Of a stretch of DNA of 5,849 nucleotides, positions 1 to 5,472 are shown one piece after another. Each line of letters opens with the position of its first letter. The first letter of the stretch is position 1. Below the pieces are notes generated by a model that was given only the letters and a program-made list of their open reading frames with translations, did not search any database and was not told the origin of the DNA. The stretch comes from Pseudorhodobacter sp. (GTDB lineage: Bacteria; Pseudomonadota; Alphaproteobacteria; Rhodobacterales; Rhodobacteraceae). The DNA lies in contig JAHEDL010000107.1 in assembly GCA_024641255.1 (NCBI GenBank), forward strand, positions 1 through 5,849, written 5' to 3'. The translations under genes and the position numbers were made by a program.

Positions 1-1601
1 GCTTTTTCACCACCGAAAAGCGCAAGTTCATTGTGGCAGATACCCCCGGCCACGAACAATACACCCGCAATATGGTGACCGGCGCGTCGTCGGCGGATTT
101 GGCGGTCATTCTGATTGACGCGCGCAAAGGCGTGCTGACGCAGACCCGTCGCCACAGCTATTTGGTGCATCTGCTGGGGATTCGCCATGTGGTGCTGGCG
201 GTGAACAAGATGGACTTGGTTGGCTATGACCAAGCCGTTTATGACCGCATCGTTGCCGATTACCGCGCCTTTGCCGAAAGCATCGGCATCACCGCGTTTA
301 TTCCGATGCCGATTTCGGGCTTCAAGGGCGACAACATTACCGCGCATAGCGAAAATATGCCGTGGTATCAGGGGCCGGCGCTGTTGCCGCATCTGGAAAG
401 CGTTGAGGTTGACGTGACCGCCAGCCAAGCGCGGCCGTTCAGCATGCCGGTGCAATGGGTCAACCGTCCGAACCTTGATTTCCGGGGCTTTGCCGGCCTG
501 ATCGCCAGCGGCACCATTCACCCCGGCGATGCGGTGCGGGTGCTGCCTTCGGGCAAAACCTCGACCGTGGCACGGGTTGTCACGCTTGACGGTGATCTTG
601 ACGAAGCCGTTGCGGGCCAATCCATTACGCTGACGCTGGCCGATGAAATCGACTGTTCGCGCGGGCAGGTGATTGTTGCGGCGCAGGCGCCGCTGGAAGT
701 GGCAGACCAGTTCGAATCCACCGTGGTGTGGATGGATGAAACCGACATGGTTCCGGGCCGCGCCTATTGGCTGAAAATTGGCACCCAGACGGTTTCGGCG
801 ACGGTGCAGCATCCGAAATATCAGATCAACGTCAACACGATGGAGCATCTTGCCGCCAAGACGCTGGATCTGAACGCGATTGGCGTGGCCAACATCACCA
901 CCGACCGCGAAATTCCGTATGCGCCTTATGCCGAGAACCGCGATCTGGGTGGGTTTATTCTGATCGACAAGATCACCAACCACACTGTTGCGGCGGGGAT
1001 GATTCACTTTGCGCTGCGGCGGGCGCAGAACATTCACTGGCAGGCCACCGACATTGGTCGGGCGCATCATGCCCAGATGAAACACCAAAAGCCTGCGGTG
1101 CTGTGGCTGACCGGTCTGTCCGGGTCGGGTAAATCGACCATCGCCAATATTGTTGAAAAGAAGCTGGCGCGGATGAACCGGCACACGTTCTTGTTGGATG
1201 GCGACAACGTGCGCCACGGTCTGAACAAGGATCTTGGCTTTACCGATGCGGATCGGGTGGAAAACATTCGCCGGGTTGGCGAGGTGGCCAAGCTGATGAC
1301 CGATGCAGGTCTGATCGTGATCACGGCGTTTATTTCGCCGTTCCGGTCGGAACGCGATATGGTGCGGTCGATGATGCAGCCGGGCGAATTTGTGGAAGTG
1401 TTCATCGACACCCCGCTGGAGGTGGCAGAGTCGCGCGATGTGAAGGGGCTTTATGCCAAGGCGCGGTCGGGGGCGTTGAAGAATTTCACCGGCATCGATT
1501 CGCCCTACGAGACGCCCAACAACGCCGAGATCGTGATCGACACCACGTTGGTCAGCCCGGAAGAAGCGGCAGATCTGATTATTGCGCGGCTGATCCCCTG
1601 A
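1..1601 (+). CDS. cysNC: Bifunctional sulfate adenylyltransferase subunit 1 / APS kinase (CysN-CysC fusion), 5' end missing
   Basis: The gene enters the window already open, in the frame whose first whole codon is at base 3, and gives 532 residues to TGA at 1599-1601. The N-terminal part is the CysN GTPase. Seen residues are DTPGHE (13-18, G3/switch II) and NKMD (bases 204-215, G4), followed by EF-Tu-like beta-barrel domains. The G1 P-loop and G2 lie upstream of the window. The C-terminal part is APS kinase: Walker [10 protein letters not shown] (bases 1113-1139), the [10 protein letters not shown] substrate motif, AFISPFR with the serine equivalent to the phosphorylated E. coli CysC serine (codon 1335-1337), and [11 protein letters not shown] near the end. 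Known role: with CysD, GTP-driven synthesis of APS from sulfate and ATP, then phosphorylation to PAPS, in the cytoplasm. Fused CysNC proteins usually run about 620-650 residues, so roughly 100 are missing. GTG at 33 is internal. cysD is expected just upstream (inference). Confidence 0.96.
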   Translation, partial: FFTTEKRKFIVADTPGHEQYTRNMVTGASSADLAVILIDARKGVLTQTRRHSYLVHLLGIRHVVLAVNKMDLVGYDQAVYDRIVADYRAFAESIGITAFIPMPISGFKGDNITAHSENMPWYQGPALLPHLESVEVDVTASQARPFSMPVQWVNRPNLDFRGFAGLIASGTIHPGDAVRVLPSGKTSTVARVVTLDGDLDEAVAGQSITLTLADEIDCSRGQVIVAAQAPLEVADQFESTVVWMDETDMVPGRAYWLKIGTQTVSATVQHPKYQINVNTMEHLAAKTLDLNAIGVANITTDREIPYAPYAENRDLGGFILIDKITNHTVAAGMIHFALRRAQNIHWQATDIGRAHHAQMKHQKPAVLWLTGLSGSGKSTIANIVEKKLARMNRHTFLLDGDNVRHGLNKDLGFTDADRVENIRRVGEVAKLMTDAGLIVITAFISPFRSERDMVRSMMQPGEFVEVFIDTPLEVAESRDVKGLYAKARSGALKNFTGIDSPYETPNNAEIVIDTTLVSPEEAADLIIARLIP

Positions 1602-1617
1602 TTGGTTGCGATTGCGC

Positions 1618-1646
1618 AAGGGGGCGGGCCTGGTGCCCGCCCTTTT
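1618..1646 (+). terminator. Intrinsic terminator of cysNC
   Basis: A perfect 8-bp GC stem, GGGCGGGC (1622-1629) with GCCCGCCC (1635-1642), closes a 5-nt loop and is followed by TTTT (1643-1646). The A and G bases just before the stem can pair with these T's and lengthen it. It begins about 16 nt after the cysNC stop, the expected place for rho-independent termination. Confidence 0.85.
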
Positions 1647-1744
1647 GGTTTGGGTAGCGGCTTTGGGGCTTTGGCCGCGGGGCAAAGTTGCGGAAAACCG
1701 CTGCTTTCGCTGGGGCAAGGCAGTGTTGGGGGTGTTCGCTTCTC

Positions 1745-1773
1745 TTGACAATCCTGACAAAATCACTGACTTG
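1745..1773 (+). promoter_or_regulatory. Possible sigma-70 promoter for the lipoprotein gene
   Basis: A consensus -35 hexamer TTGACA lies at 1745-1750, upstream of the lipoprotein gene and downstream of the cysNC terminator. The hexamer at 17-nt spacing (GACTTG, 1768-1773) is a poor -10 match. Alphaproteobacterial promoters often have weak -10 boxes, so this is plausible but unproven. A second TGACA follows 9 bases later. Confidence 0.3.
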
Positions 1774-1828
1774 TCGCGCGAAATAAGCTGGTTGGAAAGT
1801 TGCGATCCCGTGTCGCGTGATTTTCGAA

Positions 1829-1845
1829 ATGATCGCGCCGATCAT
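1829..1845. repeat. Perfect 7-bp inverted repeat with 3-nt spacer upstream of the lipoprotein gene
   Basis: ATGATCG (1829-1835) and CGATCAT (1839-1845) are exact reverse complements around CGC. The site ends 30 nt before the lipoprotein ATG, so it sits in the likely 5' leader or overlaps the promoter region. The symmetry fits an operator for a dimeric regulator, or a short RNA hairpin in the leader. It could also be chance. No regulator can be named from the sequence. Confidence 0.45.
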
Positions 1846-1862
1846 GTGCCAAACAGCGGCTC

Positions 1863-1870
1863 GGAAAGGA
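1863..1870 (+). promoter_or_regulatory. Ribosome-binding site that fixes the lipoprotein start
   Basis: The purine-rich GGAAAGGA ends 5 nt before the ATG at 1876. It decides between that ATG and the next in-frame ATG (1888), and rules against the upstream extension of the frame. Confidence 0.75.
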
Positions 1871-1875
1871 TCTCC

Positions 1876-2325
1876 ATGCACGTTAGAATGCTCGCTCTCA
1901 TCGCTCTTTCGGGTCTTGCCGCCTGCGGCTCGGCGTCAGAGATGCAGATGTATCCGATTGATGGCCCGATGTCGGAGGTTTCGCCGCCGCCGGTCATTCA
2001 CGCCAAGGCGCGGCGCGCGGATGAAAATTCGGGTCGGCTGAAGTTTTGGATGCCGGATGGCACGAAATGCGACGGCACCTGGACCTCGGTTGCGCCCAAG
2101 GTTGTTACGCATAAGAAAGGCTTGTCGCTGAGCCTGGGCGGAGGGCCTGGCGGCAATCTGGGCACCAATGTTGAAACGGTGGGCGGCGTAAATTCGGGCG
2201 AGATTTATGCGATCTGCAAGGATGGCACTCGGGTGCAAGGCAATTTTGTGATGGGCAGCGGCACAACCAGCGGCACCGGCACGGCCACCGATAACCGTGG
2301 CAACGTGTTCAAGGTGCTGTTCTAA
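1876..2325 (+). CDS. Small predicted lipoprotein of unknown function (149 aa)
   Basis: I do not recognise the family. The start follows a clear Shine-Dalgarno. The N-terminus is a type II signal peptide: a short basic start (H2, R4), a hydrophobic stretch, and a lipobox LAAC with Cys17 as the expected lipidated residue. Position +2 is Gly, not Asp, which by the Lol rule of enteric bacteria favours the outer membrane. The mature part (about 133 residues) has a proline-rich linker (about 37-40), then MPDGTKCDGTW around Cys65, a Gly-rich stretch (88-108), YAICKDGT around Cys114, and a Gly/Thr-rich C-terminal segment ending in NRGNVFKVLF. The two CDG/CKDG motifs look like related beta-strand repeats, and Cys65-Cys114 could form a disulfide; both are inferences. 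The gene stands alone between the cysNC terminator and the convergent opgC. Lipoprotein status is well supported; the function is not. Confidence 0.85.
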   Translation: MHVRMLALIALSGLAACGSASEMQMYPIDGPMSEVSPPPVIHAKARRADENSGRLKFWMPDGTKCDGTWTSVAPKVVTHKKGLSLSLGGGPGGNLGTNVETVGGVNSGEIYAICKDGTRVQGNFVMGSGTTSGTGTATDNRGNVFKVLF

Positions 2326-2349
2326 GCCAGCAACGCGGATATGTGTTTG

Positions 2350-2385
2350 AAAGGGCCGCTGCGCTAACGCGACAGGCGGCCCTTT
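2350..2385. terminator. Bidirectional terminator shared by the lipoprotein gene and opgC
   Basis: AAAGGGCCGC (2350-2359) pairs perfectly with GCGGCCCTTT (2376-2385), a 10-bp stem with a 16-nt loop in which GCG/CGC (2361-2363 with 2368-2370) can form a further mini-stem. Read on the plus strand it ends in TTTT (2383-2386), 25 nt after the lipoprotein stop. Read on the minus strand it ends in TTT after the opgC stop. The opgC TAG (2366-2364) lies in the loop, so one arm is opgC coding sequence. Confidence 0.8.
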
Positions 2386-3497
2386 TCCAATGCGTAGGCA
2401 AATAACAACTGCGCGCCCAAGCCTCCAAACACCAGCAAAGCGTCTAGCGCGAAAGTTGCGGGAAGGGCTGCCTTGGTGACTTGCGATGCCAGCGCCAGCA
2501 GGCTGCCTGCCGCGAAGATTGGCAGCGAGTTGCGGCCCAGCAGCGCCAAGGGCGCCATGCTGCGGTGCGATACGATCCGCCGCACGGTTGCGAAGGTGGA
2601 CAGGAAATAGGCCAAGGCAAAGATGTGGAACAGCCGTGGCGCAGTTTCGAAGGTTTTGTCAAAGGTGGTGAAGATATAGGGCAGGCCCATTTCTTGCAGC
2701 ATCCAAAGGCTGTGGCCGACGGCAAGCGACACTGCGGTGATTTGCGTGGCGAACGCTGCGAGCAGCAGCAGGCAGCCGGTCAGGATTTGCATCGAAAGCG
2801 CGACCGGCAAGAAGCGTTTGCCGTCTTTTAGCGCGACTCCGGTCAAAAGCCCTGTGCAGAAGATGAACTGCCACGAGATCGGGTTGAAGAACCATCCGCC
2901 GCCAAGCGGGCGGTTGGGCAGGTTCCAATGCCAGAGCCCGGCGCCAAGCCAGATAGCGGCAGAGACGCCCCAAAGCAGATAGGGCCGACGCAAGGCCGCC
3001 CATAGCATGAATGGCGCCAGCAACAGCATGACCATATACATCGGCAAGATGTTTACGTAGCCCAGCTGATAGAACAGCAGCGGCATCGCGGCATGGACGG
3101 CAAGCGGTTGGGTTAGAAATTCGCCAAAGTTGTTGCGGGTCATGATGCTGCCCGCGCCAAGGTAAAGCGCGCCGTAAGACAGGATGCCAAGGGCGGCCAA
3201 GGTTGTCATGGCGTGGACCAGATAAAGCGTCCACGCGCGCCGCCATACCCGACCGATGCCTTGCCACGAAAACCCGTGCCGGAACGGCGTGACATAGGCC
3301 AAGCCCGCGGCAACGCCCGACATGAAAACGAAACCTTCGGCAGAGTCGGAAAAACCGAAATTGCGCGAGGTGTAATTCTCGAACAGATTGCCCGGAATAT
3401 GATTTATATAGATCATCACAAGGCAAAGGCCCCGGAAGACATCAAGGCGCAGGTCGCGCGTGCCGGTTTTTACGCCGGTCGATCTTTTATTAGGCAT
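2364..3497 (-). CDS. opgC: OpgC, membrane succinyltransferase of osmoregulated periplasmic glucans (377 aa)
   Basis: This is a polytopic inner-membrane protein with about ten hydrophobic segments spread from residue 20 to 369. The N-terminus carries the OpgC-family signature: RLDVFRGLCL (17-26), INHIPGN (31-37, with His33 a candidate catalytic residue) and RNFGFSDSAEGFVFMSG (45-61). Later FNPISWQ (204-210), RLFHIFALAY (288-297) and LGRNSLPIFAAG (320-331) also fit the family and the wider acyltransferase-3-like fold. In Rhodobacter sphaeroides, opgC lies downstream of opgGIH in one transcription unit and is required for succinyl substitution of the glucans. Here it is the last gene of the cluster. 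Its ATG overlaps the end of opgH by 8 bases (ATGCCTAA), implying translational coupling. The only Shine-Dalgarno candidate, a GGA 9 nt upstream, lies inside a strong hairpin (3505-3545). Succinyl as the acyl group is inferred from the R. sphaeroides homologue. Confidence 0.9.
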   Translation of the reverse strand: MPNKRSTGVKTGTRDLRLDVFRGLCLVMIYINHIPGNLFENYTSRNFGFSDSAEGFVFMSGVAAGLAYVTPFRHGFSWQGIGRVWRRAWTLYLVHAMTTLAALGILSYGALYLGAGSIMTRNNFGEFLTQPLAVHAAMPLLFYQLGYVNILPMYMVMLLLAPFMLWAALRRPYLLWGVSAAIWLGAGLWHWNLPNRPLGGGWFFNPISWQFIFCTGLLTGVALKDGKRFLPVALSMQILTGCLLLLAAFATQITAVSLAVGHSLWMLQEMGLPYIFTTFDKTFETAPRLFHIFALAYFLSTFATVRRIVSHRSMAPLALLGRNSLPIFAAGSLLALASQVTKAALPATFALDALLVFGGLGAQLLFAYALEKGRLSR

Positions 3498-5295
3498 TCA
3501 CAAGGGTCCGTTCCGTGGCACGTCCCTCTGCCACGAAACGGGACCAGTCGGCAAGGTAGGCATCATGCAGTTGCAGCACGTTTGGCGGATTGCCGTCGGA
3601 AGGCACTTCGAACAGCGAGCCTTGCTGCGGCCGCGATGACCACGCGATGATGGCCGGGGCTGCCACCATCGGCAGGGCGACGGGCAGCATCCACGTCAGC
3701 AGGGCGGGGGCGAGTTGCCATGTCAGCAAAAGCCCGGTGCTGCCGGTTGCGGTGATCCACCAGCTGGCGGCCCAAGCATCTGCGATCGTTAAAGAGCCGT
3801 CGCCGCGGTTGTTGGCGGGCCAGCCGCCATCGCGCCGCATCAAGACTTGCGACACCGATCTGGTTTGAAACATCAGAAAAATCGGGGCGGTGATCGACGA
3901 CAGCAGCAGTTCCGCGAAGGTGGAAGATGCCGCGCGCAAGGTGCCGCCAAAACCGCCGACGCGCTTGGCGCTTGCCGCATCCAGCACGATCAGCAACTTG
4001 GGCAGCAGCAGCAGGCCAAAGATGCCGACGGCCAGACCGACAGCCTTCGAGGTGGCGTCTGGCGGAAAGACCGGGAAGGGCCAGAACGGATCGGGGAAAT
4101 AATCGGGGCCGGGGGCAAAGTAGGGCGCAGCGATTGATGCCAGAATGAACGCGAGCCAGAACACCGGCGCGATATAGGCGAAGATGCCTTGCACAAAGAC
4201 GAATCGGCTCCATGCTTTCAGGCCGGGTGCGGCGACCAAGCGGGCGTGTTGCAGGTTGCCTTGGCACCAGCGGCGGTCGCGCTTGGCGTGGTCGATGATG
4301 TTTTCGGGGCCTTCTTCGTAAGAGCCTTCAAGATCGTCATCGACGCGCACGCGCCAGCCTGCCCGCGCCAGAAGTGCGGCTTCGACATAGTCATGGCTTA
4401 AGATATGGCCGCCAAACGGGGGCGGGCCAGACAGTTCTGGCAGACCGCAGCTTTCGGCAAAGGCGCGCACACGCACGGCGGCGTTGTGGCCCCAGAACGG
4501 GCCGGTGGCGCCCTGCATCATGGCAAGGCCGCGCGCGAAGATGGGCGAATAGAACGAGGCGGAAAACTGCATCGCGCGGCCAAACCGCGAGCTTGCCCGG
4601 ACGACTTTGGGCAGCGACTGCAGCAGGCCAAGCTTGGGGTCGCCTTCCATCCGGCGGATCATCTCGACGATGGTGGCGCCTTCCATCAGGCTGTCGGCAT
4701 CCAGGATGATGGCGTAATCATAGGCAGCACCGGCCGAGGTAATGAATTCTTCGATGTTGCCGGCTTTTTTGCCAGTGTTGGCAATACGGCGGCGGTAAAA
4801 CATGCGGTCGGTGCCGTTGCGGGCTTTGACCAGATGCGCGAACCACTGGCGTTCTTGTTGCGCAATGGTGTCGTTGCGGGTGTCTGACAACACCGCAAAA
4901 TGAAACACCCCAGCTTCGCCAGTTGCCGCCAATGAGGCGTCCATCGCCGCGATACGGGCAAAGGTGATCTGCGGGTCTTCGTTATAGACCGGCACCAAAA
5001 TTGCGGTGCGGCCACGAATCGGCCCGTTTTGGCGCAAGGCAGGCGGTTTTGGCCGCGAGGTCAGGCCCAGAAGGCCCTGTGCAGCGCCCCATGCCAGCCA
5101 CCATGTTGAAATCGTCATCAGCAGGGCGCGGATGACATCGACATGATCCGGCCCATCGGCGGTGCCATAGCTGTAAAACACAAGTCCGGCCGAAACGGCG
5201 GCGACAACACTGGCAACCAGCACCAAGCCACGCGACACAAATGTTTCGACTCCGCCCGTTTGGGCGGAGTTGTTTGCCGAACCTCGGTTTGACAT
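3490..5295 (-). CDS. opgH: OpgH, membrane glucosyltransferase for osmoregulated periplasmic glucan backbone (601 aa)
   Basis: This is a GT2-family processive glucosyltransferase that uses UDP-glucose on the cytoplasmic side. Two N-terminal membrane segments (about 22-42 and 53-78) precede the catalytic domain, with VPVYNED (101-107), the UDP/metal-binding ILDADS (197-202), LSHDYVEAAL (299-308, Asp302 as probable base) and the QxxRW-type block KRDRRWCQGN (338-347). About five more membrane segments follow between 364 and 553. The motifs closely match E. coli OpgH/MdoH (SHDFVEAAL, KRDRRWCHGN). The protein is far shorter than the 847-residue enteric form: it lacks most of the cytoplasmic N-terminus, partly supplied here by the preceding opgI, and over 100 C-terminal residues. 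The start ATG has a good Shine-Dalgarno (GGAAGG) 7 nt upstream, inside opgI. It follows the opgI stop after one codon in the same frame, and a perfect hairpin lies at codons 9-16. The stop overlaps the opgC start. A GT2 cellulose-synthase-like role is unlikely given the neighbours. Confidence 0.95.
   Translation of the reverse strand: MSNRGSANNSAQTGGVETFVSRGLVLVASVVAAVSAGLVFYSYGTADGPDHVDVIRALLMTISTWWLAWGAAQGLLGLTSRPKPPALRQNGPIRGRTAILVPVYNEDPQITFARIAAMDASLAATGEAGVFHFAVLSDTRNDTIAQQERQWFAHLVKARNGTDRMFYRRRIANTGKKAGNIEEFITSAGAAYDYAIILDADSLMEGATIVEMIRRMEGDPKLGLLQSLPKVVRASSRFGRAMQFSASFYSPIFARGLAMMQGATGPFWGHNAAVRVRAFAESCGLPELSGPPPFGGHILSHDYVEAALLARAGWRVRVDDDLEGSYEEGPENIIDHAKRDRRWCQGNLQHARLVAAPGLKAWSRFVFVQGIFAYIAPVFWLAFILASIAAPYFAPGPDYFPDPFWPFPVFPPDATSKAVGLAVGIFGLLLLPKLLIVLDAASAKRVGGFGGTLRAASSTFAELLLSSITAPIFLMFQTRSVSQVLMRRDGGWPANNRGDGSLTIADAWAASWWITATGSTGLLLTWQLAPALLTWMLPVALPMVAAPAIIAWSSRPQQGSLFEVPSDGNPPNVLQLHDAYLADWSRFVAEGRATERTLVNA
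3505..3545 (-). promoter_or_regulatory. Intercistronic mRNA hairpin covering the opgC ribosome-binding site
   Basis: At the 3' end of opgH, 3505-3520 pairs with 3529-3545: 16 base pairs interrupted by one C-A mismatch (3513/3536) and one bulged G (3542), around an 8-nt loop. In the mRNA the hairpin ends 7 nt before the opgC ATG, and its 3' arm contains the GGA (3509-3507) that is the best Shine-Dalgarno for opgC. Ribosomes finishing opgH would melt the stem, so opgC translation could depend on opgH translation. The pairing is seen directly; the regulatory role is inference. Confidence 0.55.
5249..5270 (-). promoter_or_regulatory. Perfect 9-bp hairpin just inside opgH
   Basis: ACTCCGCCC (5249-5257) and GGGCGGAGT (5262-5270) are exact reverse complements around a 4-nt loop. 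In the opgH mRNA this is a GC-rich stem-loop at about +26 to +47 from the start codon. No T-run follows on the minus strand, so it is not a classical terminator there. It could pause the ribosome or tune initiation at opgH; that role is inferred. Confidence 0.45.
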
Positions 5296-5298
5296 GGC

Positions 5299-5472
5299 TT
5301 AGCCTTCCGCGCGCGTCGTGCCGGGGGTTATCCACCCCAACAGCCGGGCCATCAGGCCACGCGGCGCACGTTCTAGCATTTGTTTCGGCATCGCAAGCGG
5401 CGCATGCGGCAGCCCTGCAACCAGATCGCTTTCAGCAGGCAGAAAGCTGCGGTTGTTCATCGTCGCGTCCAT
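5299..5472 (-). CDS. opgI: Small OpgI-like protein between opgG and opgH (57 aa)
   Basis: The position between opgG and opgH matches opgI of Rhodobacter sphaeroides, a gene reported as necessary for glucan backbone synthesis. I name it by position rather than by a known motif. The chosen start is the ATG that overlaps the opgG stop (TAATG, 5474-5470); another in-frame ATG lies four codons later (5460-5458), and neither has a strong Shine-Dalgarno. The product is soluble, without a membrane segment or signal peptide. It has an acidic/hydrophobic N-terminal half (PAESDLVAGLPHAPLAMPKQ) and a basic stretch (RAPRGLMARLLGW). It resembles in general character the cytoplasmic N-terminal extension of longer OpgH proteins, where a Gly-Arg-Leu-rich stretch precedes the first membrane segment. 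It is in the same frame as opgH, parted from it only by TAA and one GCC codon, so it looks like a detached OpgH N-terminus. It may act by binding OpgH. Confidence 0.75.
   Translation of the reverse strand: MDATMNNRSFLPAESDLVAGLPHAPLAMPKQMLERAPRGLMARLLGWITPGTTRAEG
5303..5308 (-). promoter_or_regulatory. Shine-Dalgarno of opgH inside the last codons of opgI
   Basis: On the minus strand GGAAGG ends 7 nt before the opgH ATG (5295-5293) and is part of the final Glu-Gly codons of opgI. It is a much better match than the regions upstream of opgI or opgC, and supports independent initiation of opgH directly after the opgI stop. Confidence 0.75.

Larger units (their letters stand above)
1602..1875. 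other. Intergenic region between cysNC and the lipoprotein gene
   Basis: This 274-base gap holds the cysNC terminator, a possible promoter near 1745, a 17-nt inverted repeat at 1829-1845 and the ribosome-binding site of the next gene. A small hairpin (GCGG, AAAA loop, CCGC, at 1690-1701) is also present but looks unremarkable. The reading frame of the downstream gene stays open back to about 1606. That extension would be translated through the terminator and has no start signal, so I treat it as non-coding. No RNA gene or mobile element is visible. Confidence 0.6.

Noticed and set aside
1067..1411. Minus-strand open frame of 114 codons opposite the APS kinase domain
   Set aside because: Antisense shadow of a well-conserved coding region; no start signal or recognisable protein.
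1606..1875. Open upstream extension of the lipoprotein frame (about 90 residues)
   Set aside because: It would be translated through the cysNC terminator, lacks a ribosome-binding site, and would bury the lipoprotein signal peptide inside the protein.
2659..3426. Long open frame of 255 codons on the minus strand, inside opgC
   Set aside because: It is a GC-rich shadow in another frame of opgC; the composition (Arg, His, Ala rich) is low-quality and the opgC frame has the family motifs.
4003..4017. Short CAG-rich run in opgH resembling a triplet repeat
   Set aside because: It simply encodes a leucine-rich membrane segment on the minus strand; only a few copies and no expansion.
3563..4267. 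Open frame of 234 codons on the minus strand, inside opgH
   Set aside because: Shadow of opgH in another frame; rich in Arg/Ala/Pro with no recognisable motif.
5328..5336. TTATCCACC, one base off the DnaA box TTATCCACA
   Set aside because: A single copy inside opgI coding sequence with no AT-rich stretch or further boxes, so not an origin.
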